DNA of 64,000 nucleotides. It comes from Achromobacter xylosoxidans (lineage in GTDB: Bacteria > Pseudomonadota > Gammaproteobacteria > Burkholderiales > Burkholderiaceae_B). Within the stretch, counting starts at the first letter, position 1. Every line of letters begins with the position of its first letter. The stretch covers positions 5,022,001-5,086,000 of the forward strand of contig NZ_CP061008.1 in assembly GCF_014490035.1 (NCBI RefSeq), written 5' to 3'. The position numbers were made by a program, and so were the translations under genes. The notes below the pieces were generated by a model that did not search any database, was not told the origin of the DNA, and saw only the letters and a list, made by a program, of their open reading frames with translations. Positions 9,638-17,879 of the stretch are shown here, in pieces.

Positions 9638-12142
9638 TTACCAGCGATAGCGCAGGCTGGCCTTGATGGAGCGCTGGTAGCCGTACCAGCACCAGGAATC
9701 GCCCGAGCACGAGGCGATGTATTCCTTGTCGAACAGGTTCTGCACGTTCAGCGCCACCTGCATGCCCTTGAGCGACGGCGACGCGCGGCCCAGGTCATAG
9801 TCCAGCATCAGGTCGAACAACGTGACCGACGGCACCTTCAGCGTGTTGGTCTCGTTGGCATACGAGGAACCGATGTAGCGCACGCCGCCGCCCACGCCCA
9901 CGCCCGCCAGCGGACCTTCCTGCAACTGGTAGCGGGCCCAGGCGGACGCCTGTTGCGAAGGCACGCCCACGGGCGTCTTGCCCTTCAGGTTCAGGCCCGC
10001 GGCGTTGGGATAGCCCTTGGAGTACTCGTTGTCCATCAAGGAGTACGCAGCCACCAGCGTCAGGCCGCGCAGGGGCTCGGTCTTGGCTTCGAGCTCGATG
10101 CCCTGCGTGCGCAGTTCGCCCGCCTGGATCGAGCATCGTCCGCCGGCCGTACCGCAGATATGGGTCGGATCCGGATCGGTGGTGGTCATGTTCTCGCGGC
10201 GGATGTCGAACGCCGCAAACGACAGCAGCGTGGCGCTGCCCGGCGGCTGGTACTTGATGCCAACCTCGTACTGATTGCCCTCGATCGGCTTGAACGGCTT
10301 GTTCTGCCAGCCCGTGCCGGACTGCGGTTCGAACGATTCCGAATAGCTGAAGTACGGCGCCACGCCGTTGTCGAAGTTGTAGATCGCACCCAGGCGGCCC
10401 GTGAACTTCTCCGCATTCAGCGAGGACGGCGCGACCCGTCCGGTGGCGATCGTGGTGGTCTCACCCACGGTGCGCGACCAGTCGTAGCGTCCGCCCAGCA
10501 ACACCGACAGGCGGTCGATCTTGATCTGGTCCTGGAAGTACAGGCCGGTCTGGTACTGCTTGGAGGTTGCGTCCGACGAGAACGCCGGCACCGGGATGTT
10601 CTGATGATTGTTCGGGTTCAGCACATCCAGCGCGGGCGCGGTGCCGAAGCCGGACAGCGTGTCGGTCTTGACGTGCTGGTAGTCAAAACCCAGCAACGTA
10701 GTATGGGCGAAGGGACCGGTGTTGAAGCGCGCCTGCACGTTGTTGTCCAGCACCAGCGCGCCCACGTCCACGTCGGTCGCGATCGACGCACGCTGCTGGT
10801 AGCGGTAGGTCTTGTCGGTGTAGCCGTAGTTGTTGGTCATGGCGCCGTAGATGCTGCGGTACTGCGCTTCCGCGCGCGTCCAGCGCAGGCTTTGCGAGGC
10901 CTTGATGTTGTCGTTGAAACGGTGCTCCAGCACGTAGCCCAGCGAATAGCTCTTGCGATCGCTCTTTTCGAAGTTGGCGTCGCCGTCGTAGTAGTCGGCC
11001 GGCAGGCGAATGCCGTCGGGCGCGGAAAGCAGCGTGCGCATGGCTGGCACGCTGCCGTAGGAACCCATGTCGGGATCGCGCTGGAAATTGGTCAGCACCG
11101 TCAGCGTCGTGTCGCCGCTGGGCTTCCAGGTAAAGGCCGGCGATACGAAGTAGCGGCGTTCCTTGGTGTCCTTGACCTGGCCGTCGGACATGTAGCCCGA
11201 GCCGACCAGGCGGTACAGGAACTTGCCGTCTTCATCTACCGGACCGCCGAAATCGAAGTTGGCGCGACGGTAGTCATAGTTGCCGACCTGCACCTCGACC
11301 TCGCGCAGCGTCTCTTCCAGCGGGCGCTTGCTGACCTGGTTGACCACGCCGCCCGGACCGCCCTGCCCGTACATGACGGAGGCCGGGCCCTTCAGCACGT
11401 CCACGCGCTCCAGCCGATAGGCGTCCACCTGCGGCAAGGCGTCGCGGCCGCCGAATACCCGCAGGCCGTCCAGATACGTCGACGCCGAAAAGCCGCGCAC
11501 GCTGAACTGGTCCAGGCGCGTAGCAGTGGCGCCGCGCGATTCCGTGGCCACGCCCGCGGTGTAGCGCAGCACCTGGTTCAGCGTCTGCGCGCCCTGCTCC
11601 GTGATCTGCTCGCGCGTGACGACCGATACCGACTGCGGCGTTTCGATCAGCGGCGTGTCGGTCTTGGTGGCGCTGGCGCTCACCGTCGCGACATAGCCCA
11701 CCGTCGTGATCGGGCTGTCGGACAAGCCGGACACGGTCACTGGCGCCAGCGTGGGCGTGTCGCCCGCGGGCGCGGCGACCTGCACCAGGGTCCAGGTATT
11801 GCCCGATTGCGCGCGCGCCTGCAGCCCGCTGCCCGACAGGATGCGGGCAAATCCCGCGCCCACCGAATAGGCGCCGTCCAGCCCGTCCGAGCGGCGTCCC
11901 CGCACCAGCGCGGGGTCGAACGACAGGACCACGCCGGCGCTGCGCGCGAACTGCGTCAGGGCATCGGCCAAGGAGCCGGCAGCGATCTGGTAGCTGCGCG
12001 GCGCATTCGCGGAGGCGGGCGCCGGCTGCGCCCAGGACTGCGGCATGCCGGCGGCAAGCCCGCCCGCGCACATGGCGGCCAGCAGGGCCATGCGGCCGGC
12101 GGACAAGGGGGCGCGCAAGCGCGGGTGAGATGAAACGGACAC
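9638..12142 (-). CDS. TonB-dependent siderophore receptor with STN signalling domain
   Basis: An 834-residue outer-membrane receptor for a ferric siderophore. The signal peptide ends near SWAQ (about residue 38). An STN domain follows (RSYQIAAGSLADALTQFARS, about 48-125), which signals to FecR. The plug domain begins near ATKTDTPLIETPQSVSVV, and a 22-strand barrel ends in SLRYRW. The C-terminal line YIASCSGDSWCWYGYQRS, with its paired Cys, is typical of receptors for hydroxamate-type siderophores (FhuE/FoxA/FpvA group); the actual ligand is unknown. The start is GTG at 12140-12142, supported by GGAGAG about five bases upstream. FecR and FecI lie directly upstream on the same strand. Confidence 0.95.
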   Translation of the reverse strand: MSVSSHPRLRAPLSAGRMALLAAMCAGGLAAGMPQSWAQPAPASANAPRSYQIAAGSLADALTQFARSAGVVLSFDPALVRGRRSDGLDGAYSVGAGFARILSGSGLQARAQSGNTWTLVQVAAPAGDTPTLAPVTVSGLSDSPITTVGYVATVSASATKTDTPLIETPQSVSVVTREQITEQGAQTLNQVLRYTAGVATESRGATATRLDQFSVRGFSASTYLDGLRVFGGRDALPQVDAYRLERVDVLKGPASVMYGQGGPGGVVNQVSKRPLEETLREVEVQVGNYDYRRANFDFGGPVDEDGKFLYRLVGSGYMSDGQVKDTKERRYFVSPAFTWKPSGDTTLTVLTNFQRDPDMGSYGSVPAMRTLLSAPDGIRLPADYYDGDANFEKSDRKSYSLGYVLEHRFNDNIKASQSLRWTRAEAQYRSIYGAMTNNYGYTDKTYRYQQRASIATDVDVGALVLDNNVQARFNTGPFAHTTLLGFDYQHVKTDTLSGFGTAPALDVLNPNNHQNIPVPAFSSDATSKQYQTGLYFQDQIKIDRLSVLLGGRYDWSRTVGETTTIATGRVAPSSLNAEKFTGRLGAIYNFDNGVAPYFSYSESFEPQSGTGWQNKPFKPIEGNQYEVGIKYQPPGSATLLSFAAFDIRRENMTTTDPDPTHICGTAGGRCSIQAGELRTQGIELEAKTEPLRGLTLVAAYSLMDNEYSKGYPNAAGLNLKGKTPVGVPSQQASAWARYQLQEGPLAGVGVGGGVRYIGSSYANETNTLKVPSVTLFDLMLDYDLGRASPSLKGMQVALNVQNLFDKEYIASCSGDSWCWYGYQRSIKASLRYRW

Positions 12143-12193
12143 AAAACTCTCCCTGTACGGTGGTATCTATCCCTGCCTTCCGTACGGGATCGG

Positions 12194-12212
12194 AAAACCT
12201 GCAAGCCGCAGG
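12194..12212 (-). terminator. Weak hairpin after fecR
   Basis: On the minus strand CCTGC-GGCTT-GCAGG is followed by TTTTCC. It lies between the fecR stop (12231) and the receptor start (12142). It would partly separate fecIR from the receptor, which would then need a FecI-dependent promoter in the same 88-base gap. Confidence 0.4.
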
Positions 12213-12230
12213 CAAAAAAATTTGTAACGC

Positions 12231-13202
12231 TCACGCCTCGCGCGGACCGACCTGCAGCCAATACTGCGTATGTCGTGTCACGCGGATGGGCAAGGTGGAC
12301 TCCAGCGCCTTGAGCGCACGCTCGGCGTCGTCCAGCGGAAAGACGCCCGACAGCCGCAGGCCCGCCACCGCCGGGTCCACCCGAATCATGCCCAGCCGCT
12401 GGCGCGCCAGGTATTGCGCGAAATAGTCCAGGCGCCAGTCCTTGGCCACCACCAGCCCGTCGGTCCAGGCCAGCCGGTCGGAATCGGATGCAAGACGGCC
12501 GACGTCGCCGTGTTCTGAGAATTGCAGGCGCTCCCCGGCTTCCGCATGGGTGACCGCGCCGCCGCGCAAAAGCGCCAGACTGCCTTCGTACACGCCCACG
12601 CGCGCGCCTTCGGCGGTGCGGCGCAGATCGAAGCGCGCCTGCTCGACGCGTAGCTCGCCATGCCCCGTATCCACGCGCAGCGCCGCCATGCCGGGCCGCA
12701 TTTCGGCCCGCACCAGCACTTCGCCACGCAGCAGGTCCATGCCGCGGGCATCGCCCTGCACATGCAGGCGCACCGCGCTGTCGCTGTTCAAGGTGATGTG
12801 CAACCCATCCGCCACCGCTACCGCCAGCCGCTCGCCGACGCCCGTGCTGAGGTCCGCCGCCAGCCGCTGCCACGGTGTGTGGCGGTAGGCAGCCCAGCCG
12901 GTAAAAGCCGTGCCGCCGATAGCCAGCAATCCGCGCAAAACCGTGCGACGGCCGGTCGATCGGGGCGAGGACGATGCGGAGCGCGTCAGCGCACCATGCG
13001 CCAATGCCGCCGGCACGCGGCGCGCGTCCTGGCTGATGCGCTGCAAGCGGTCCCACGCGCAGCGGTGCGCGGGGTCTTGCGCCAGCCATGCCTCACAGGA
13101 CTGCCGCTCCGCCGCTCCGGCCAGGCCGGATTGCAACCGCACCCACCAGGCGATCGCCTGGCCCGCCACGGGGTCCGCGGCGGGATCCGCGGCGCTAGTC
13201 AT
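12231..13202 (-). CDS. fecR: FecR-type anti-sigma factor / signal transducer
   Basis: A 323-residue inner-membrane regulator that holds or activates FecI in response to the loaded receptor. It has an N-terminal cytoplasmic DUF4880-like region with the conserved Trp pattern (AIAWWVRLQSG, EAWLAQDPAHRCAWDRL, residues about 17-55). A probable membrane segment follows (LRGLLAIGGTAFTGWAAY, about 88-107), then the periplasmic FecR domain and the C-terminal receptor-interacting part. The ATG at 13200-13202 overlaps the fecI stop by eight bases; a TTG one codon upstream is also possible. Its place next to an STN-bearing receptor fits a cell-surface signalling trio. Confidence 0.93.
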   Translation of the reverse strand: MTSAADPAADPVAGQAIAWWVRLQSGLAGAAERQSCEAWLAQDPAHRCAWDRLQRISQDARRVPAALAHGALTRSASSSPRSTGRRTVLRGLLAIGGTAFTGWAAYRHTPWQRLAADLSTGVGERLAVAVADGLHITLNSDSAVRLHVQGDARGMDLLRGEVLVRAEMRPGMAALRVDTGHGELRVEQARFDLRRTAEGARVGVYEGSLALLRGGAVTHAEAGERLQFSEHGDVGRLASDSDRLAWTDGLVVAKDWRLDYFAQYLARQRLGMIRVDPAVAGLRLSGVFPLDDAERALKALESTLPIRVTRHTQYWLQVGPREA

Positions 13203-13728
13203 CAAAGGCCGCGTAGCACGCGGTCATGGCGCGCACCATGTATTGCTGCACCGAACTCAAGGAAACCTCGAGCCGCCGGGCGATCTCGGGATAGGTCAGC
13301 CCGTCGAGCTGCGACAGCAGGAACGCGGATCGGGCCTTGGGCGGCAGGCCGTCCAGCAGACGGTCCAGCCGCGCCAGCGATTGCAGCTGCTCGGTTTGTT
13401 CCTCGGGGGATGGCGCATAGGCCTCGGGAATGGCGGCCAGATAGGCGAGATAGGCCCGTTCCAAGGCCGCATGCCGCTGGTGGTCCACTACCAGACCCTT
13501 GGCAATGGTGGTCAGCAGCCCGCGCGCTTCGGCGGCGCGCACCGCCTTGCGGCCCTGGATCACCCGCAGGAACACGTCCTGCGCCAGGTCTTCGGCGCGG
13601 TGCTCGCAGCCCAGCCTGCGGCGCAGCCAGCCGAACAGCCAGGAGCGATGATCGCGGTACAGGCCATCGACGGGCGCGGCGGAAGGGTCGGTGCGCGCGG
13701 CCGATGCGGACAGGAGGGTGGAAGACAC
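13195..13728 (-). CDS. fecI: FecI-type ECF sigma factor
   Basis: A 177-residue sigma-70 family ECF factor for the receptor gene. Region 2 contains LFGWLRRRLGCEHRAEDLAQ followed by DVFLRV, and region 4 contains LPPKARSAFLLSQLDGLTY then PEIARRLEVSLSSVQQYMVRA, the FecI-family signature. The only available start near the expected position is GTG 13726-13728, with a weak ribosome site, so the N-terminus is uncertain. The first 20 residues are Ser/Ala-rich. It overlaps fecR and is preceded by a promoter fully covered by a Fur box. Confidence 0.92.
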   Translation of the reverse strand: MSSTLLSASAARTDPSAAPVDGLYRDHRSWLFGWLRRRLGCEHRAEDLAQDVFLRVIQGRKAVRAAEARGLLTTIAKGLVVDHQRHAALERAYLAYLAAIPEAYAPSPEEQTEQLQSLARLDRLLDGLPPKARSAFLLSQLDGLTYPEIARRLEVSLSSVQQYMVRAMTACYAAFDD

Positions 13729-13770
13729 GTTGGAAACTGCGGTGCTGGACCAGAAGTCTCCAAATCTTAA

Positions 13771-13799
13771 TTGATAATGACTTGTATTACCAATTTCAA
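13771..13799 (-). promoter_or_regulatory. fecI promoter overlapped by a Fur box
   Basis: On the minus strand TTGAAA (13799-13794), 17 bases, TATCAA (13776-13771) forms a sigma-70 promoter. On the plus strand the 19-mer GATAATGACTTGTATTACC (13773-13791) matches the Fur consensus at 13 of 19 positions, including eight in a row. It covers the spacer and -10. Iron-dependent repression of fecI is therefore expected. Confidence 0.75.
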
Positions 13800-13838
13800 C
13801 CGCGATCTGCCCGGAAAATCCGGACAGATGCGGCGCGA

Positions 13839-14930
13839 CTACAACGACACGGTGTGGCGGCGTTCCGACTCCAGGTACTCGCGCGACTGCATTTCCAGGA
13901 TGCGCGAGACGGTGCGGTGGAATTCATTGGCCAGCGCGCCTTCCGTGTAGATCTCCTCGGGTTCGCATTCGGCGGACATGATGAGCTTGACGCGGTGGTC
14001 GTAGAACACGTCGATCAGCCAGGTGAAGCGGCGCGCCTCGGAAGCCTGGCGCGGTCCCATGCGGGGTACGCCCGACAGGATCACCGCGTGGAAGCGATTG
14101 GCCAATTCCAGATAATCGTTCTGCGAACGCGGCCCGCCGCAAAGCGTGGCGAAATCGAACCACACCACCGACCCGCCCAGCGCGAGCGCGCGGATCTCGC
14201 GGTGTTCGATGTGCAGCACCGGATCCTGGGGCGGCGTATCGGCCAGGCTGTCGAACGCTTCCTGCAAAGCGTTCTGGGCACGCTCGTCCAGCGGCGTGTG
14301 ATAACACTGCACCTGTTCCAGCGAGCGGCGGCGGTAGTCCACGCCGGCGTCCACGTTCATGATGTCCATGCGCGCCTGGATCAGCTGGATCGCGGGCAGG
14401 ATGCGGTCGCGGTGCAGGCCGTCCGGATACAGAGTCGAGGGTTCGTAGTTGGACGTCATCACGAAGGACGTGCCGTACTCGAACAGCTTGAACAGCAGCC
14501 GGTGCAGGATCATCGCGTCGGCCACGTCGGATACGTGGAACTCATCGAAGCAGATCAGGCGGTAGCGCTTGGCCACGCGCCGGGCCACCTCGTCCAGCGG
14601 ATCCTGCATACCCTTCACTTCTTCGAGTTCGCGGTGCACGCCGCGCATGAATTCGTGGAAGTGCAGGCGCGTCTTGCGCACCACGGGCACGGTGGCGTAG
14701 AAAGCGTCCATCAGGAAGCTCTTGCCCCGCCCCACTCCGCCCCACAGGTACACGCCGCGCGGCACGTCGGGGCGGTTCAGCAGCTTCTTCAGCGCGTTCG
14801 AGCGCATCGACTTGAACTTGACCCATTCGTCGAAATAGCGCTGCAGCCGGTCGATCGCCTTTTTCTGGGCTTCGTCGGGCTTGTAGCCGCGTTCGGCCAG
14901 GGCGTGTTCGTAGTATTCGCGGACGTTCAT
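13839..14930 (-). CDS. zapE: Cell division protein ZapE (AFG1-like AAA+ ATPase)
   Basis: A 363-residue P-loop ATPase of the ZapE/AFG1 family, reported to act on FtsZ rings at the division site. Walker A is GGVGRGKS at residues 64-71, and Walker B is RLICFDEFHVSD at about 134-145. The family line TSNYEPSTLYPDGLHRDR follows at about 160-177. Length and start (MNVREYYEHALAER) are normal. It lies downstream of lpdA on the same strand but behind a terminator, so it is probably transcribed separately. Confidence 0.95.
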   Translation of the reverse strand: MNVREYYEHALAERGYKPDEAQKKAIDRLQRYFDEWVKFKSMRSNALKKLLNRPDVPRGVYLWGGVGRGKSFLMDAFYATVPVVRKTRLHFHEFMRGVHRELEEVKGMQDPLDEVARRVAKRYRLICFDEFHVSDVADAMILHRLLFKLFEYGTSFVMTSNYEPSTLYPDGLHRDRILPAIQLIQARMDIMNVDAGVDYRRRSLEQVQCYHTPLDERAQNALQEAFDSLADTPPQDPVLHIEHREIRALALGGSVVWFDFATLCGGPRSQNDYLELANRFHAVILSGVPRMGPRQASEARRFTWLIDVFYDHRVKLIMSAECEPEEIYTEGALANEFHRTVSRILEMQSREYLESERRHTVSL

Positions 14931-14953
14931 GTGGGAGCAGGAAAAGCAGAATG

Positions 14954-14981
14954 AAAAAAGGGCGGATCCGTGAACCCGCCC
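14954..14981 (-). terminator. Rho-independent terminator of lpdA
   Basis: On the minus strand GGGCGG (14981-14976), a 10-base loop and CCGCCC (14965-14960) are followed by TTTTTT (14959-14954). It lies 26 bases after the lpdA stop. Confidence 0.85.
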
Positions 14982-15006
14982 CCGTCTTGCATCGGCTATG
15001 CGCGTA

Positions 15007-16434
15007 TCAGAAGTTCAATGCGCGCTTGTCCACGGCCAATGCGGCTTCCTTCACGGCTTCCGACAGCGTCGGGTGCGCGTGGCAGATGCGGGCGATGTCT
15101 TCGGCCGCGCCACGGAATTCCATGATGGTCACGGCTTCCGAGATCAGTTCCGAGGCCATCGGGCCCACGATGTGCACGCCCAGGACCTCGTCGGTCTTGG
15201 CATCGGCGATCACCTTGGCAAAGCCGGTGGTGTCGCCCAGCGCGCGGGCGCGGCCGTTGGCCAGGAACGGGAAGCTGCCAGCCTTGTACTCGCGGCCTTC
15301 GGCCTTGAGCTGCTGTTCGGTCTTGCCGACCCAGGCGATTTCCGGCGAGGTGTAGATCACCCACGGCACGGTGTCGAAGTTGACATGGCCATGCTGGCCG
15401 GCGATGCGCTCGGCAACCGCCACGCCTTCTTCCTCGGCCTTGTGCGCCAGCATCGGACCGCGCACCACGTCGCCCACTGCCCAGACGTTCGGCAGGTTGG
15501 TCTTGCAGTCGCCGTCCACGGCGATGAAGCCGCGCTCGTCCAGCTTCAGTCCCACGGTGTCGGCGTTCAGGCCGCCGGTGTAAGGCACGCGGCCGATCGA
15601 GACGATCAGCTTGTCGACCACCAGCTTCTGCTCGGCGCCCTTGGCGTCGACGTAGGGCACGGTGACGGACTTGGCGGTCGCCTTGATCTCGCCGATCTTG
15701 ACGCCCATCTGGATGTTCAGGCCTTGCTTGGTGAAGGCCTTGAGGGCTTCCTTGGCCACCTGGCCGTCAGCCGCGGCCAGGAATTCCGGCATGGCTTCCA
15801 GGATGGTGACTTCGGAACCCAGGCGGCGCCACACGCTGCCCATTTCCAGGCCGATCACGCCGGCGCCGATCACGCCCAGCGTCTTCGGCACGGCGCCGAT
15901 GTTCAGCGCGCCGTCGTTGGACAGCACGACCTTTTCATCGAACGGCAGGCCGGGCAGCTCGCGCGCCGACGAACCGGTGGCGACCACGACATGCTTGGCA
16001 ACCAGGTCTTCCTCGGCGGTGCCGGTGACCTTGATGGCCCAGCCGCCTTCCACCTGGCCGGCGAACGCGCCCTTGCCATGGAAGAACGTGACCTTGTTCT
16101 TCTTGAACAGGTACAGGATGCCGTCGTTGTTCTGCTTGACCACCGTGTTCTTGCGGCCGATCAGCGTGTCGAGCTTCAGGCTGACGCCCTTGACTTCGAT
16201 GCCGTGCTCGGCGAAGTGGTGGTTGGCTTGTTCGTAGTGTTCGGACGATTGCAGCAGCGCCTTGGACGGGATGCAACCGACGTTGGTGCAGGTGCCGCCG
16301 GGTGCCGGGCCGCCTTGGCCGTTCTGCCAGGCGTCGATGCAAGCCACCGACATGCCGAGCTGCGCGGCGCGGATGGCGGCGATGTAGCCGCCGGGGCCCG
16401 CGCCGATGACGACGACGTCAAATTGTTTGGACAT
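15007..16434 (-). CDS. lpdA: Dihydrolipoyl dehydrogenase (E3)
   Basis: A 475-residue flavoprotein that reoxidises the lipoyl arm of the 2-oxoglutarate dehydrogenase complex with NAD+. The FAD-binding start is [14 protein letters not shown] (residues 7-20). The redox-active disulfide is Cys49/Cys54 in GGTCTNVGC. The C-terminal catalytic line is [11 protein letters not shown] with the His-Glu pair. I chose the ATG at 16432-16434 (MSKQFDVVV); codons further upstream would only add residues from the intergenic hairpin region. It is the third gene of odhA-odhB-lpdA. Confidence 0.96.
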   Translation of the reverse strand: MSKQFDVVVIGAGPGGYIAAIRAAQLGMSVACIDAWQNGQGGPAPGGTCTNVGCIPSKALLQSSEHYEQANHHFAEHGIEVKGVSLKLDTLIGRKNTVVKQNNDGILYLFKKNKVTFFHGKGAFAGQVEGGWAIKVTGTAEEDLVAKHVVVATGSSARELPGLPFDEKVVLSNDGALNIGAVPKTLGVIGAGVIGLEMGSVWRRLGSEVTILEAMPEFLAAADGQVAKEALKAFTKQGLNIQMGVKIGEIKATAKSVTVPYVDAKGAEQKLVVDKLIVSIGRVPYTGGLNADTVGLKLDERGFIAVDGDCKTNLPNVWAVGDVVRGPMLAHKAEEEGVAVAERIAGQHGHVNFDTVPWVIYTSPEIAWVGKTEQQLKAEGREYKAGSFPFLANGRARALGDTTGFAKVIADAKTDEVLGVHIVGPMASELISEAVTIMEFRGAAEDIARICHAHPTLSEAVKEAALAVDKRALNF

Positions 16435-16466
16435 AGTGTTCTCGCGAAGAGGTATTGAGTGGAACA

Positions 16467-16505
16467 CGCCCCGCCCTGCGGGCCGGCATGGGGCCGGCCG
16501 GGGCG
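16467..16505 (-). repeat. Intercistronic stem-loop between odhB and lpdA
   Basis: Outer arms CGCCCCG (16467-16473) and CGGGGCG (16499-16505), and inner arms GCCGGC (16482-16487) and GCCGGC (16493-16498), form a strong hairpin with an internal bulge in the 117-base odhB-lpdA gap. There is no T-run, so it looks more like an mRNA stability or processing element than a terminator. Confidence 0.5.
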
Positions 16506-16551
16506 CCGCAAGACCCGAAGGTCGATCGGGCGCCGGGCCGGGGCGTCGAGA

Positions 16552-17778
16552 TTACAGGTCCAGCAACAGGCGCTGCGGATCTTCCAGAGCGTCCTTCATG
16601 GCGACCAGGCCCAGCACGGCTTCGCGGCCGTCGATGATGCGGTGGTCGTAGGACAGTGCCAGGTAGTTCATCGGGCGGATGACGATCTGGCCGTTTTCAA
16701 CCACGGCGCGATCCTTGGTGGCGTGCACGCCCAGGATGGCCGATTGCGGCGGGTTGATGATCGGGGTCGACAGCATCGAGCCGAACACGCCGCCGTTGGA
16801 GATCGAGAACGTGCCGCCGGTCATTTCTTCAATGCCCAGCTTGCCGTCAGCGGCGCGGCGGCCGAAGTCGGCGATGGTCTTCTCGATGTCGGCGATCGAC
16901 AGCTGGTCGGCGTTGCGCAGGATCGGCACAACCAGGCCGCGCGGGCTGCCGACAGCGATACCGATGTCGAAGTAGCCGTGGTAGATGATGTCCTTGCCGT
17001 CGATCGAGGCGTTGATCAGCGGGAACTTCTTCAGCGCGGCAACGGCGGCCTTGACGAAGAACGACATGAAGCCCAGCTTGATGCCGTGCTCTTTCTCGAA
17101 CTTGTCCTTGTACTTGTTGCGCAGGTCGATGACGGCCTGCATGTTCACTTCGTTGAACGTGGTCAGGATCGCGTTTTCCTGCTGCGATTGCAGCAGGCGC
17201 TCGGCGATGCGGGCGCGCAGGCGGCTCATCGGCACGCGCTGTTCCGGACGGCCGTCCAGCGACAGCGTCGGAGGCGCGACCGGGGCGGCGGCCTTGGCCG
17301 GAGCAGCCTTGGCGGGAGCGCTGGCGGCCAGGGCGTCGCCCTTGGTCACGCGGCCGTCGCGGCCGGAGCCAGCCACGGAAGCGGCGTCGACGCCCTTCTC
17401 GGCCAGGATCTTGGCAGCGGCGGGCGAAGCCACGCCGGCGGCAGCCGACGAAGCGGGAGCGGCGGGAGCAGCAGCGGCTTGCTCGGCGGCCTTGGGCGCT
17501 TCGGCGGCGGGCGCGGCGGCGGCAACGGCGGCCTTGCCGGCGGTGTCGATGCGGGCCAGCACTTCGCCGGAGGTGACGGTGCTGCCGTCGCCCTTGACGA
17601 TTTCAGCCAGCACGCCCGAGGCGGGAGCCGGCACTTCCAGCACGACCTTGTCGGTTTCGACTTCGATCAGGATTTCGTCCGCTTCAACGGCAGCGCCCGG
17701 CTGCTTCTTCCAGGTCAGCAGCGTCGCTTCGGAGACGGATTCGGAGAGTTGGGGGACGACGACGTCGGTAATAGCCAT
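16552..17778 (-). CDS. odhB: 2-oxoglutarate dehydrogenase E2, dihydrolipoyl succinyltransferase
   Basis: A 408-residue core subunit that transfers succinyl groups to CoA. It has one N-terminal lipoyl domain with the lipoylated Lys44 in [10 protein letters not shown]. An Ala/Pro-rich linker follows (about 80-115). The E3-binding domain begins at [15 protein letters not shown] and contains [12 protein letters not shown] (about 118-155), and a second Ala/Pro linker follows. The catalytic domain (about 180-408) has [11 protein letters not shown] near the C-terminus, carrying the active-site His. Also called sucB. It is 101 bases downstream of odhA on the same strand. Confidence 0.97.
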   Translation of the reverse strand: MAITDVVVPQLSESVSEATLLTWKKQPGAAVEADEILIEVETDKVVLEVPAPASGVLAEIVKGDGSTVTSGEVLARIDTAGKAAVAAAAPAAEAPKAAEQAAAAPAAPASSAAAGVASPAAAKILAEKGVDAASVAGSGRDGRVTKGDALAASAPAKAAPAKAAAPVAPPTLSLDGRPEQRVPMSRLRARIAERLLQSQQENAILTTFNEVNMQAVIDLRNKYKDKFEKEHGIKLGFMSFFVKAAVAALKKFPLINASIDGKDIIYHGYFDIGIAVGSPRGLVVPILRNADQLSIADIEKTIADFGRRAADGKLGIEEMTGGTFSISNGGVFGSMLSTPIINPPQSAILGVHATKDRAVVENGQIVIRPMNYLALSYDHRIIDGREAVLGLVAMKDALEDPQRLLLDL

Positions 17779-17879
17779 TTTGTTTGTTCCGTAAAGTTTG
17801 TGTTCTGGTCGCGCTGCGCGGCAAGCTTCGAATCGGAATTCCAGAAACCTGCGCGCGCGGCGCGTGCATCAAGCGAGTG

